37,783 nucleotides of DNA. Source: SAR86 cluster bacterium (lineage in GTDB: Bacteria; Pseudomonadota; Gammaproteobacteria; Magnimaribacterales; D2472). Location of the stretch: positions 1 through 37,783 of the forward strand of contig JAQWXQ010000037.1 in the NCBI GenBank assembly GCA_029254395.1, given 5' to 3'. Made by a program: the position numbers and the translations under genes. Positions 19,001 through 26,936 of this stretch are shown here, in pieces. The notes beneath the pieces were generated by a model, which did no database searches, was not told the origin of the DNA, and was given only the letters and a program-made list of their open reading frames with translations. Numbering within the stretch: the first letter of the stretch is position 1; each line of letters begins with the position of its first letter.

Positions 19001-19261
19001 GGCTTTGAAGTCAAGAAAATTAATAAAGTGAATGAAGGAAGACCACATACAGTCGATAGCTTATTAAATAATGAAATAGATTTAGTAATTAATACCACCG
19101 AGGGAAAACAATCAATAGAAGACTCTTCTTCTATAAGGCAGTCTGCATTAAGAACTAAAACTTTTTGTACAACAACTATGTTTGGAGCATTTGCTGTAAT
19201 GGAGGCTTTAAAAACTGATCAGGATGATTGGGTTTATACTCCTTTACAAGAAATAAATTAG
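16052..19261 (+). CDS. carB: Carbamoyl-phosphate synthase large subunit
   Basis: Synthetase subunit that makes carbamoyl phosphate from bicarbonate, two ATP and the ammonia channelled from CarA. At 1069 residues it is full length (E. coli 1073). Two homologous ATP-grasp halves are seen, starting with [19 protein letters not shown] and, in the second half, [18 protein letters not shown]. Each half has the EMNPR or [12 protein letters not shown] metal-site motif. The C-terminal 130 or so residues form the MGS-like allosteric domain, with [12 protein letters not shown]. The start MPKRKDI matches the E. coli N-terminus, which supports the ATG at 16052 inside the end of carA. Confidence 0.98.
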   Translation: MPKRKDISSILIIGAGPIIIGQACEFDYSGAQACKALKEEGFRVILVNSNPATIMTDPLLADATYVEPIHWKSVEKIIEKEKPDAILPTMGGQTALNTALSLAKEGVLEKHGVILIGANKEAIDKAEDRELFDKTMKSINIDTPNSGIAHSMEDALSVQERIGFPCIIRPSFTMGGTGGGIAYNINEFKKICEKGLELSPTTELLIDESLIGWKEYEMEVVRDKNDNCIIICSIENLDPMGVHTGDSITIAPAQTLTDKEYQIMRNASFKILREIGVETGGSNVQFAVNPENGKMVVIEMNPRVSRSSALASKATGFPIAKVAALLSVGFTLDELKNDITGGLTPASFEPSIDYIVTKIPKFAFEKFPQANSRLTTQMKSVGEVMAIGGNFQESLQKAICSMEEDLDGLNSIIDIENPDSENELKYQLSFPGPSRIFYVTDAMRKGWSNEKIYSLTKIDYWFLDQISELIKIEKSLINKNIETFEKNDLLYLKKKGFSDSRLAHLTNSSQKDIRELRKVMNVLPIFKRVDTCAAEFSTSTCYMYSSYGDQCESSPTKNKKIMVLGSGPNRIGQGIEFDYCCVHASLAMQEEGIESIMVNCNPETVSTDFDISDRLYFEPITSEKILDIIDVESPDGVIIQFGGQTPLKLADTLAEKGIKILGTDVDAIDRSEDRERFQELVEKLELTQPNNATVKNKEEALKASEKIGFPIVVRPSYVLGGRAMQLVHNTNELDSYLTNAVEVSNSKPVLLDRYLTDAVEVDVDVVSDGTNIQIGGILQHIEQAGIHSGDSACSLPPYSLSADIQKRIGDQAIKIANELSIVGLMNIQFAVKDNEIFIIEVNPRASRTVPFISKAIGHSLVKAASKSMIGKSLIDQEFSAKLPDDLFFVKEAVLPFDKFPLVDPILGPEMKSTGEVMGIGRNFGEAYAKAQKGAGKNIPLGGDVFISVKDADKKYLDELIPLIIGNNFNLIATGGTAEYILNLGFEVKKINKVNEGRPHTVDSLLNNEIDLVINTTEGKQSIEDSSSIRQSALRTKTFCTTTMFGAFAVMEALKTDQDDWVYTPLQEIN

Positions 19262-19276
19262 TTTTAAATATCTTGC

Positions 19277-19282
19277 TATAAT
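19277..19282 (+). promoter_or_regulatory. Extended -10 promoter (TGCTATAAT) for greA
   Basis: A consensus TATAAT preceded by TG-n forms an extended -10 element, which does not need a strong -35. It ends six bases before the greA ATG at 19289, so RNA should begin on the start codon. It lies in the 27-base carB-greA gap. No Shine-Dalgarno sequence is present, consistent with a leaderless message. Confidence 0.6.
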
Positions 19283-19288
19283 ATCTTA

Positions 19289-19765
19289 ATGAGTACAGTT
19301 CCAATTACCAAAGATGGTGAAAAAGTTATAAAAGAGAAATTATCTCAGCTTAAATTTATTGAAAGGCCAAAAATTTCTGAAGCTATTGCTGAAGCAAGAG
19401 CTCACGGTGATTTAAAAGAAAATGCTGAATATCATGCTGCAAAAGAACTTCAAGGTCTTGTTGAAGCTAAGATAAATGAGATGGAAAGTGCTTTGTCTAA
19501 TGCGCAGGTGATTGATGTAAAAGATATACCTGAAACAGGTAGGGTCGTTTTTGGCTCGACCGTAACTCTTTACGATATTGATGATGATAAAGAAATTTCT
19601 TACAAAATTGTTGGTAATTTAGAGTCAGACCCTGATGCGGGAAAAATCTCAATAGATACTCCTATTGCTAAAGGGTTAATTGGGAAACACATAGATGATG
19701 AGATCGTAATTATCACTCCATCTAAAAAGCTGAATTATGAAGTGATAGATGTAAAGCATCTATAA
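19289..19765 (+). CDS. greA: Transcription elongation factor GreA
   Basis: Enters the RNA polymerase secondary channel and stimulates cleavage of backtracked RNA. The 158-residue length is standard. The N-terminal coiled coil carries the acidic tip in AHGDLKENAEYHAAKE (the Asp and Glu of DLKEN position the catalytic metal), followed by the C-terminal FKBP-like domain with FGSTVTLYD and ISIDTPIAKGLIGK. It follows carB as in many proteobacteria, has its own extended -10 promoter, and its stop codon shares one base with the rlmE start (TAATG). Confidence 0.97.
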   Translation: MSTVPITKDGEKVIKEKLSQLKFIERPKISEAIAEARAHGDLKENAEYHAAKELQGLVEAKINEMESALSNAQVIDVKDIPETGRVVFGSTVTLYDIDDDKEISYKIVGNLESDPDAGKISIDTPIAKGLIGKHIDDEIVIITPSKKLNYEVIDVKHL

Positions 19766-20337
19766 TGCATGCAGACAAGTGGGCCATTAAGGCAAAACAA
19801 GCAGGTTATAAAACGCGAGCTGTGTATAAGCTTGAAGAAATTTTGCTAAAGACGAATACTCTTCACAACACAGACAAAATATTAGATATAGGATCTGCTC
19901 CTGGAGGCTGGTCACACTTCTTAAAATTAAAAATGCCTAAATCAGAAATTTTTGCAATTGATATTTTAGATATGGAAGACATTAGCGGCGTTAACTTTTT
20001 TCAAAAAAGCATAGAGTCAATAGATGAAATTCCAGAAATAAAATGTCTAAAGGGTAAATTTAATCTTGTAATTTCTGATATAGCCCCAAACATTACTGGT
20101 ATCAACACTGTTGATATAGAAAATATTTATGAGTTGAATATTCTCACTTTAAAAGCAGCTCATACATATATAGATAAAAATAATGGTAAATTTATAATCA
20201 AAACCTTTCAAAACAGTATGTTTAAAAGGCTTAGGAAAGAAATGGATACGTTGTTTAAAACTGTTCAAACTTTCAAACCTGCCGCATCAAAGAAACAATC
20301 GGCAGAAATTTATTTGTATGGAGCTCAAAAACGATGA
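19765..20337 (+). CDS. rlmE: 23S rRNA 2'-O-ribose methyltransferase RlmE (FtsJ/RrmJ)
   Basis: SAM-dependent enzyme that methylates U2552 of 23S rRNA, a late step of large-subunit maturation. The SAM loop is [10 protein letters not shown] and the catalytic K-D-K-E tetrad is visible as Lys22, Asp105, Lys146 and Glu181. At 190 residues it is shorter than the E. coli enzyme (209); most of the difference is a missing N-terminal extension of about a dozen residues. It overlaps greA by one base and ftsH by four, so it sits in a tightly coupled unit. The rlmE-ftsH pair is conserved in gammaproteobacteria. Confidence 0.95.
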   Translation: MHADKWAIKAKQAGYKTRAVYKLEEILLKTNTLHNTDKILDIGSAPGGWSHFLKLKMPKSEIFAIDILDMEDISGVNFFQKSIESIDEIPEIKCLKGKFNLVISDIAPNITGINTVDIENIYELNILTLKAAHTYIDKNNGKFIIKTFQNSMFKRLRKEMDTLFKTVQTFKPAASKKQSAEIYLYGAQKR

Positions 20338-22244
20338 TGAATAGTATATTTAGAAATTTATTTGTATGGATGATTCTAGGATCTTTCTTGATTTTCGTTT
20401 TCAATAATATTGAAAATTCTAATACAAGAGAGCAAATTAGCTATAGCCAATTTAAAGAAGAAATTTTATCAGATAGCATTGCTAAGGTTGTCTACAAAGG
20501 CGATCAGATGACAATTATTGGTGATAGGCTTGACGGATCTAAATTCGAAACAACACACCCTATCTTCAAAAAAGACGAGGCAGTAGATGCTGCAATTGAA
20601 GATAATGGAGTTATTGCTGTATTTGAGAAAATTGAGCAACCTTCAATACTCTCGCAGCTATTGGTTGGAGCATTTCCTATTATTTTGCTTTTAGGGATAT
20701 TTTTCTTTTTTATGAGGCAGATGCAAGGTGGAATGTCTGGAAAAGGTGGACCAATGTCATTTGGTAAAAGCAAGGCTAAGCTCATGGAGGGTGGAAAAGT
20801 TAAGACAAACTTTAATGATGTTGCTGGTTGTGAAGAGGCAAAACAGGATGTTCAAGAGCTTGTAGACTTTCTTAGAGACCCAACTAAATTTCAAAAGCTT
20901 GGGGGTAAGATACCTAGAGGCGTTTTAATGGTAGGTCCCCCAGGAACAGGTAAAACACTTCTTGCTAGAGCTGTTGCAGGCGAAGCCAAGGTTCCTTTCT
21001 TCACTATCTCAGGCTCTGATTTCGTCGAAATGTTTGTAGGTGTCGGGGCGTCTAGAGTTAGAGATATGTTTGAGCAGGCAAAAAAACAATCACCATGTAT
21101 CGTGTTTATTGATGAAATTGATGCGGTTGGGCGTCATAGAGGCGCGGGTCTTGGTGGTGGTCATGATGAAAGAGAGCAAACTCTTAACCAGTTACTAGTT
21201 GAAATGGATGGTTTTGAAGGTAACGATGGAGTAATTGTAATTGCTGCGACCAATAGGCCAGACGTTTTAGATCCTGCGTTATTAAGACCAGGTAGATTTG
21301 ACAGACAAGTTGTAGTTGATTTGCCAGATATTAGAGGAAGAGAGGCAATCCTGAAAGTTCATATGAGAAAAGTGCCAATCAGTGCTGATGTTGACCCATC
21401 AGTAATTGCAAGAGGAACACCTGGTTTCTCTGGTGCAGACTTAGCAAATTTAATTAATGAAGCGGCCTTATTTGCTGCAAGATATTCAGATAAAAAAATT
21501 GACCAAAATCATCTTGATTTAGCAAAAGATAAAATTATGATGGGAGCCGAAAGAAAGTCGATGATATTGAGTGAAGAGCAAAAGCGAATCACAGCTTATC
21601 ACGAGGCAGGTCATGCAATTGTTGGACGTCTTTCTCCAAAACATGATCCAGTTTATAAAGTAACCATAATCCCAAGAGGAAGGGCCCTTGGCGTAACCAT
21701 GTTCCTTCCCGAGGAAGATACATATATGCAAAGTAAAGAATATTTACTCAGCAGAATATGTGCATTGTTTGGTGGTAGGATCGCTGAAAATATTATTAAT
21801 GGTGATAACGGCATAACAACTGGAGCGTCTAACGATATTGAAGTTGCAACAAACATAGCAACAAATATGGTTACTAAGTGGGGTTTATCAGAAAAATTAG
21901 GCCCATTAAAATATGGAGAAGATGAGGGTAGTCCATTCCTTGGAAGATCAGCATCATCGCCAACACAAACAATAAGCGAAGATACTTCCAAGCTAATTGA
22001 TCAAGAAATTAAATCTATTATAAATTCTTGCTACAGTAGAGCTGATGAAATGCTTAAAAGTAATCTTGATAAATTGAATGTTATGGCTGATGCACTATTG
22101 AAATATGAAACTATTGATGCAAATCAGATTGATGACATTATGGCTGGAGCTGAACCCAGGGAGCCTAAAGGTTGGTCTGATGATGAGCCCACTAAAAAAG
22201 TAAATAAAAAAACTTCAATCAAAGGTACTGCTGAAGAGTTATAA
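20334..22244 (+). CDS. ftsH: ATP-dependent zinc metalloprotease FtsH
   Basis: Membrane-anchored AAA+ protease that degrades misfolded membrane proteins and regulatory targets. The 636-residue protein has an N-terminal helix (residues about 7-25), a periplasmic domain, a second helix (about 107-127), an AAA domain with Walker A GPPGTGKT at 201-208, Walker [12 protein letters not shown] and second region of homology, and a peptidase domain with HEAGH (His423, Glu424, His427). Two adjacent ATGs at 20334 and 20337 could both serve; GGAG upstream does not decide. It overlaps rlmE by four bases. In E. coli folP follows; here glmM begins 8 bases later. Confidence 0.98.
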   Translation: MMNSIFRNLFVWMILGSFLIFVFNNIENSNTREQISYSQFKEEILSDSIAKVVYKGDQMTIIGDRLDGSKFETTHPIFKKDEAVDAAIEDNGVIAVFEKIEQPSILSQLLVGAFPIILLLGIFFFFMRQMQGGMSGKGGPMSFGKSKAKLMEGGKVKTNFNDVAGCEEAKQDVQELVDFLRDPTKFQKLGGKIPRGVLMVGPPGTGKTLLARAVAGEAKVPFFTISGSDFVEMFVGVGASRVRDMFEQAKKQSPCIVFIDEIDAVGRHRGAGLGGGHDEREQTLNQLLVEMDGFEGNDGVIVIAATNRPDVLDPALLRPGRFDRQVVVDLPDIRGREAILKVHMRKVPISADVDPSVIARGTPGFSGADLANLINEAALFAARYSDKKIDQNHLDLAKDKIMMGAERKSMILSEEQKRITAYHEAGHAIVGRLSPKHDPVYKVTIIPRGRALGVTMFLPEEDTYMQSKEYLLSRICALFGGRIAENIINGDNGITTGASNDIEVATNIATNMVTKWGLSEKLGPLKYGEDEGSPFLGRSASSPTQTISEDTSKLIDQEIKSIINSCYSRADEMLKSNLDKLNVMADALLKYETIDANQIDDIMAGAEPREPKGWSDDEPTKKVNKKTSIKGTAEEL

Positions 22245-22252
22245 TTCATAGC

Positions 22253-23575
22253 ATGAATTTAAAATTTGGAACTGATGGCATAAGGGGCCCTGTAGAAACT
22301 CTTATTACACCTGAGGCTTGTCTAAGGATCGGTCATGCTACCGGCACTGTTGCAAAAGAATTGGGTTGGAATACAGTAATGATTGGCAAGGATACAAGAG
22401 TATCAGGATATATGCTTGAGTCCGCACTCCAGGCTGGGTTTATATCAGCTGGAGTTGATGTAAAGCTTTTGGGACCAATTCCAACTCCAGGTGTTGCATA
22501 TCTTACTAGATCAGTGAGAGATTCTTTCGGGCTTGTCATAAGCGCTTCACATAATGATTTTTTGGATAATGGAATAAAAATATTTATGCCCAATGGCGAA
22601 AAGTTATCAAAAGATATCGAGAAGCGTATAGAAAAGATAATAGCTGGAGAGATGAACATCGTCGATAGTTCATCCATAGGCAAGGCAGAAAGATTTGATG
22701 AATCTGGAGCTAGATATATTGAGTTTTGTAAATCAACAGTTCCTACTTATTTAAATTTTTCGTCATTAAGAATAGTTTTAGATTGCGCTCATGGCGCCTG
22801 TTACAAGGTTAGTCCGTCAGTATTTAAAGAGCTTGGAGCAGAAGTTATTTTGATTGGAAATAATCCTGACGGTTTTAATATAAACCAGGGCTGTGGTTCA
22901 ACGCACCCTGAACTACTTCAGGAAGAGGTGGTAAAACACAGAGCAGATTATGGTGTTGCTCTAGACGGAGATGGTGATAGGGTAATTTTGGTTGACTGTC
23001 ATGGAAACATTCTTGATGGTGACGATCTTCTTTATATCATGGCTTTTGCAAACCCGAACAGAGTTGGGGCATGGGCTGGAGTGGTTGGCACCAAGATGAG
23101 TAATTTTGGGTTAGAAGACGGCTTAAAAAAATTAGGATATAAATTTGTAAGAGCTGATGTTGGCGATAAATACGTAAGCCAGAAGCTTTCTGAAAAGGGG
23201 TGGTTGCTCGGAGGAGAAACATCTGGGCATATAATTAGCAAAGATTTAGTAAGTACTGGTGATGGCACAATTGCTGCTTTAAAAGTTATTTCTTCATTGA
23301 TGATTTTAGAAAAAACACCTAGCGAAGTTCTTGCAAACTATAATAAAAGACCACAAATTAATATCGCCGTTTCCGTTAAAAATAAAGATGTTATCAATGA
23401 CTCATCTATTCAATCTGCAATTTCTGATGCTCAATCTGATATTACAGTAGACAGAGTATTGGTAAGACCATCTGGAACAGAGAGCAAGATAAGAGTAATG
23501 GTTGAAGCAAGCGACGAAAATACAGCTAAGAAATACGCCAAGGACCTATCTCAACTTATTGAATCAAAGCTGTAA
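22253..23575 (+). CDS. glmM: Phosphoglucosamine mutase
   Basis: Converts glucosamine-6-phosphate to glucosamine-1-phosphate, feeding UDP-GlcNAc for peptidoglycan and LPS. The 440-residue protein has the alpha-D-phosphohexomutase order of domains: FGTDGIRG at the N-terminus, SASHN with phosphoserine Ser99, the metal loop DGDGDR at residues 238-243, the sugar-binding GGETSGH, and RPSGTESKIRVM in the phosphate-binding C-terminal domain. It lies 8 bases after ftsH with folP missing between them, and its stop is 4 bases before the tpiA ATG. No clear ribosome site is seen, so translation probably depends on coupling to ftsH. Confidence 0.97.
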   Translation: MNLKFGTDGIRGPVETLITPEACLRIGHATGTVAKELGWNTVMIGKDTRVSGYMLESALQAGFISAGVDVKLLGPIPTPGVAYLTRSVRDSFGLVISASHNDFLDNGIKIFMPNGEKLSKDIEKRIEKIIAGEMNIVDSSSIGKAERFDESGARYIEFCKSTVPTYLNFSSLRIVLDCAHGACYKVSPSVFKELGAEVILIGNNPDGFNINQGCGSTHPELLQEEVVKHRADYGVALDGDGDRVILVDCHGNILDGDDLLYIMAFANPNRVGAWAGVVGTKMSNFGLEDGLKKLGYKFVRADVGDKYVSQKLSEKGWLLGGETSGHIISKDLVSTGDGTIAALKVISSLMILEKTPSEVLANYNKRPQINIAVSVKNKDVINDSSIQSAISDAQSDITVDRVLVRPSGTESKIRVMVEASDENTAKKYAKDLSQLIESKL

Positions 23576-23579
23576 AAAA

Positions 23580-24323
23580 ATGATCATAGCTAATTTTAAG
23601 TCAAATGGTTCTGAGCAAATGATCGTTCGCTGGGTTCAAGATTTTATATCTAATATTGATAACAATCATACAACTTTAGGTATAGCCCCGCCTTATACTT
23701 ATATAGAAAAATTAGAAAGGTTATTATCCGATGCAAACCAAAATAATCTTAAGGTTGGAGCTCAAGATGTAGGCGTTGGTTCAGGTGCTAAGACTGGTTC
23801 AGTCTCTTCATCCATGTTGGCTGATCTTAATTGTAACTTCGCTATTATTGGTCACTCTGAAAGAAGAAAGATATTTAACGAAAGCAATGAACTCATAAGA
23901 GAAAAGTTAAAAAACTTAATTTCTTCAAAATTAACTCCAGTGTTATGTGTTGGTGAATCTTATTCAGATTTTGAAAATAAAAAAACATTAATAACAATAA
24001 AAGAACAGCTTAACGAATGCCTATTAGATATTCATATACCTCAAGATATTATCATTGCCTATGAACCCTTATGGGCTATTGGTTCTGGAAAAACACCGAA
24101 CCCAACTGATGTAAATGAAATTAACGAATATATAAAAGATGTTGTACAATCTGCAACTTCAAACAACTATGTTCCTTCAGTTTGTTATGGTGGAAGTGTT
24201 GATGTTGCAAATGCTGGATCATTTTTTGATTGCAGTAACATAGATGGTGCTCTTGTAGGAGGAGCATCTCTAGATGGTAAGAAATTTGCTTTAATAGCAA
24301 ATGAATTTAATAGGAATAATTAG
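23580..24323 (+). CDS. tpiA: Triosephosphate isomerase
   Basis: Interconverts dihydroxyacetone phosphate and glyceraldehyde-3-phosphate in glycolysis and gluconeogenesis. Using the ATG at 23580, the protein has 247 residues and starts MIIANFKSNG, which aligns with the canonical NWKMNG start and places substrate Lys at residue 7. Catalytic His92 is in IIGHSERR and Glu162 in AYEPLWAIGSG; YGGSV forms the phosphate site. The frame is open further upstream inside glmM, but that extension has no family counterpart. The glmM-tpiA-secG order is common in gammaproteobacteria. Confidence 0.95.
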   Translation: MIIANFKSNGSEQMIVRWVQDFISNIDNNHTTLGIAPPYTYIEKLERLLSDANQNNLKVGAQDVGVGSGAKTGSVSSSMLADLNCNFAIIGHSERRKIFNESNELIREKLKNLISSKLTPVLCVGESYSDFENKKTLITIKEQLNECLLDIHIPQDIIIAYEPLWAIGSGKTPNPTDVNEINEYIKDVVQSATSNNYVPSVCYGGSVDVANAGSFFDCSNIDGALVGGASLDGKKFALIANEFNRNN

Positions 24324-24324
24324 G

Positions 24325-24636
24325 ATGATTACTTTAATACAAATTTTATGCGTGATTTTAGCCATTGCTATAATTGTGCTGGTTCTTCTTCAACAAGGAA
24401 AAGGCTCTGATCTAGGGTCGGCTTTTGGTGGGGGTTCTTCTAATTCAATGTTTGGAGCTTTGGGTCCATCTAATTTTCTAGGCAAACTTACATCTTTTCT
24501 TGCAGCTCTTTGGCTTGTTTTAACATTATTCTTAGCCTACTTGTATAAAACGGACAATACAGACCAAATTTTTGATACTCCGCTTATAGAAGAGGCACTT
24601 GAAGAAAGTAATTCTGATTCAATACCAGAGGAATAA
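24325..24636 (+). CDS. secG: Preprotein translocase subunit SecG
   Basis: Small inner-membrane subunit of SecYEG that aids protein export. The chosen ATG at 24325 lies just after the tpiA stop, has AGGA about 8 bases upstream, and gives 103 residues. Two helices (about residues 2-22 and 50-73) flank the conserved LLQQGKGSDLGSAFGGGSS loop, and the C-terminal tail is acidic. An in-frame ATG at 24301 inside tpiA would add eight residues and seems less likely. A weak terminator-like hairpin follows. Confidence 0.93.
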   Translation: MITLIQILCVILAIAIIVLVLLQQGKGSDLGSAFGGGSSNSMFGALGPSNFLGKLTSFLAALWLVLTLFLAYLYKTDNTDQIFDTPLIEEALEESNSDSIPEE

Positions 24637-24642
24637 TAAAAT

Positions 24643-24660
24643 AATACAAAGGTATTTTTT
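24643..24660 (+). terminator. Weak Rho-independent terminator after secG
   Basis: A five-base-pair AT-rich stem (AATAC with GTATT, loop AAAG) runs into six T residues, 6 bases after the secG stop. It is weak by stem strength. Because tRNA-Leu is read toward it from the other side, it could work in both directions. Confidence 0.4.
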
Positions 24661-24675
24661 ATATTTATTACAAGC

Positions 24676-24762
24676 TGGTGCCGAGAGCGGGACTTGAACC
24701 CGCACGAGTTTTCACTCACTAACCCCTCAAGCTAGCGTGTCTACCAATTCCACCACCTCGGC
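24676..24762 (-). tRNA. leuU: tRNA-Leu (anticodon GAG)
   Basis: An 87-base class II tRNA with encoded CCA. The acceptor GCCGAGG pairs with TCTCGGC, the anticodon loop TTGAGGG gives GAG, and a long variable arm is present. It closely resembles E. coli leuU, which also lies beside secG and the initiator tRNA, but here it is on the opposite strand to both. It reads CTC and CTT leucine codons. Confidence 0.95.
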
Positions 24763-24771
24763 TAAGCGAGA

Positions 24772-24777
24772 ATTATA
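24772..24777 (-). promoter_or_regulatory. Extended -10 promoter (TGGTATAAT) for tRNA-Leu
   Basis: On the minus strand TG-G-TATAAT makes an extended -10. It ends 9 bases before the mature 5' end of tRNA-Leu, leaving only a few bases of leader for RNase P. The -35 position is AT-rich and not recognisable. Confidence 0.55.
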
Positions 24778-24811
24778 CCAACATATTTTTAAATATTAAT
24801 AAATATATAAC

Positions 24812-24841
24812 TTGACCAATGGTAGTACCTTTATTTACACT
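24812..24841 (+). promoter_or_regulatory. Promoter for tRNA-fMet and the rimP-nusA-infB operon
   Basis: TTGACC (24812-24817) and TACACT (24836-24841) are separated by 18 bases, with an AT-rich tract upstream that could act as an UP element. The predicted start would be near 24848, a few bases before the initiator tRNA. It is divergent from the tRNA-Leu promoter in the same gap. Confidence 0.55.
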
Positions 24842-24856
24842 TCACCTTCGGTGCGA

Positions 24857-24933
<77 letters not shown>

Positions 24934-24955
24934 CATACATATATTAATTTTTGTG

Positions 24956-24974
24956 GGGCATTTGCCCTTTTTTT
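24956..24974 (+). terminator. Terminator/attenuator between tRNA-fMet and rimP
   Basis: GGGC and GCCC form a four-pair G-C stem with loop ATTT, followed by seven T residues. It starts 23 bases after the tRNA and ends 10 bases before the rimP ATG. It has the form of an intrinsic terminator and would let only part of the transcription from the tRNA promoter reach the operon. Confidence 0.6.
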
Positions 24975-24984
24975 ATATAAGAGA

Positions 24985-25467
24985 ATGAATAAGGACGACA
25001 TAGAGAACATTGTGAACCCTGTAATTGGCAGGCATGAATGCTATCTATGGGGCATTGAGATATTAAGAGGTAAAAGAAGACCCACTTTGAGAATATATAT
25101 TGAATCTCATGAGGGTGCTGGTATTGAAGATTGTGAGAATGTATCAAGGGATTTGAATTACGAGGTTGAGCTAGAATCAATTCTTGGTGAAGATTTTGTT
25201 TTAGAGGTTTCAACACCAGGTATTGAAAGAAGATTCTTTAATTTTGGTCAATTAAATGACTATCTTGGAGAAGACTTTAAAATTAAATTAAGAGAGCCTT
25301 TGAATGGTATTAAAAATATCAGTGGTTGCTTAACAGAATGTAAAGATCAGTTAATTACAATAGAAACATCTGATCTTGAATATAAACTTGAGTTTGGGGA
25401 TATGGATTTCTGTAAACTAGAACCAAATTTTGAAAAAATTATGAAGGAAAGTGAACATGCAAAGTAA
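24985..25467 (+). CDS. rimP: Ribosome maturation factor RimP
   Basis: Assists 30S subunit assembly. From the ATG at 24985 the protein has 160 residues: an N-terminal alpha/beta domain with the GIEDCENVSRDLNYEVE helix region and VLEVSTPGIERRF (the SPG-[IL]-[DE]-R family motif, here TPGIERR), then a C-terminal SH3-like barrel. The frame is open further upstream, but that would run through the initiator tRNA and terminator, so the later ATG is chosen. It overlaps nusA by 11 bases, the usual neighbour. Confidence 0.93.
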   Translation: MNKDDIENIVNPVIGRHECYLWGIEILRGKRRPTLRIYIESHEGAGIEDCENVSRDLNYEVELESILGEDFVLEVSTPGIERRFFNFGQLNDYLGEDFKIKLREPLNGIKNISGCLTECKDQLITIETSDLEYKLEFGDMDFCKLEPNFEKIMKESEHAK

Positions 25468-26917
25468 TGAAATATTATTGGTAGTTGATTCAGTATCAAA
25501 CGAGAAAGGTCTTACAAAAGAAGTTATATTTAATGCTGTTGAGGTGGCATTAGCATCAGCCTCTCAAAGACATTTTCATGAAGATGCAGAGCTTAGTGTT
25601 AGCATTGATAGAGAATCTGGGGAATATCAAACTCATAGAAGTTGGATAGTTGCTGACCCTGACGACATATACTTTCACAAAGAGACACATGTCTCACCTG
25701 AAGATTCAAAACTAGAGCTTAGCGATATCTTTACTGAGGCTGTTGAAAATATTAAGTTTGGGCGAATAGAAACACAGGCTGCGAGGCAAGTAATGCTTCA
25801 GAAAGTTAGAGAAGCTGAAAGAGAGAAGGTTGTAGCTCAATTTAAATCTAAAGATAGAACACTGGTCGGAGGATCTGTTAAAAGAGTAACTCGTGACAAT
25901 ATTATTGTTGATATAGCAAACGAAGCCGAGGCTATCTTACCAAGAGACAAGCTCATGCCGGGAGAGATTTATAAAATCAATGATCGAATTAGAGCTATTC
26001 TTAAAATCCAAGAGGTTGAAGGAAGAGGGCCGCAATTAATGCTTGATAGAGTATGCCCAGAAATGGTGACTGAACTTTTCAGTATTGAAGTGCCTGAAAT
26101 TAATGAAGATATTATTGAAATTAGAGGCGTCGCAAGAGAGCCGGGGTCACGCTCTAAAATTGCTGTTAAAACAAATGATGGGAGAATAGATCCAGTTGGT
26201 GCATGTGTTGGCATGAGGGGATCTCGAGTTCAAGCTGTATCATCAGAGCTTGGCAATGAAAGGATTGATATTGTTATATACGATGATAATCCAGCGCAAT
26301 TAGTTATCAATGCATTAGTGCCTGCAAAAGTAGATTCCATTGTTATGGATGAAGATTCAAGATCAATGGAAATTGCTGTAAATCAAGATAACTTAGCTCT
26401 TGCAATTGGATCAAGAGGTCAAAATATTCGTTTAGCATCTCAATTGGTTGGATGGGAGCTTAACATTATAAGCAGTGAAGAGGCTGAAGCTAAAGTTAAG
26501 GTTGATGAAACAGAATTCATGGTGAAACTAATAGATAGCTTAAGTGTTACTGAAGAGGTTGCTGAGAAAATAATTTCTGCTGGTTTAGGAAGCTTTGATG
26601 ATATTGCGTATGTTGATAACTCAGTACTAAAAAATATTGCCGAAGATGAGGCTGAAATCGAAAGAATAAAAAGTGCAGCAGAAGACGCCGCTTTGATGGA
26701 AGCCATGGGTGCTATTACAGAAGAAGAAGATAACCTTGACTCGTTTGAAGGTCTTGGCATAAGCGAAGATGATATTCAAAAACTTTCAAACAAAGGAATT
26801 AAAAATAAAGATGATTTTGCTGAACTATCTGTAGATGAGTTACAGGATATTATTGAGATAGCTGATGATGTTGGCTCGGCAGCAATCATGAAAGCAAGAG
26901 AAGATTGGTTTAAATAA
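25457..26917 (+). CDS. nusA: Transcription termination/antitermination factor NusA
   Basis: Binds RNA polymerase and modulates pausing, termination and antitermination. The 486-residue protein has the N-terminal polymerase-binding domain (1-125), an S1 domain (about 133-197), two KH domains (about 200-345, with GACVGMRGSRVQAV and LAIGSRGQNIRLA), and two C-terminal acidic helix-hairpin-helix repeats, as in gammaproteobacteria. The ATG at 25457 is preferred over the GTG at 25451 because AAGGA lies at a proper distance only from the ATG. NusA autoregulation in E. coli makes the hairpin before rimP a plausible control point, which is inference. Confidence 0.97.
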   Translation: MQSNEILLVVDSVSNEKGLTKEVIFNAVEVALASASQRHFHEDAELSVSIDRESGEYQTHRSWIVADPDDIYFHKETHVSPEDSKLELSDIFTEAVENIKFGRIETQAARQVMLQKVREAEREKVVAQFKSKDRTLVGGSVKRVTRDNIIVDIANEAEAILPRDKLMPGEIYKINDRIRAILKIQEVEGRGPQLMLDRVCPEMVTELFSIEVPEINEDIIEIRGVAREPGSRSKIAVKTNDGRIDPVGACVGMRGSRVQAVSSELGNERIDIVIYDDNPAQLVINALVPAKVDSIVMDEDSRSMEIAVNQDNLALAIGSRGQNIRLASQLVGWELNIISSEEAEAKVKVDETEFMVKLIDSLSVTEEVAEKIISAGLGSFDDIAYVDNSVLKNIAEDEAEIERIKSAAEDAALMEAMGAITEEEDNLDSFEGLGISEDDIQKLSNKGIKNKDDFAELSVDELQDIIEIADDVGSAAIMKAREDWFK

Positions 26918-26936
26918 AAATTAAAAGGAAGTTATT

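Noticed and set aside
23502-23579. Upstream extension of the tpiA frame by 26 residues
   Set aside because: It lies inside glmM, and the residues have no counterpart in triosephosphate isomerases, which begin just before the conserved Asn-x-Lys.
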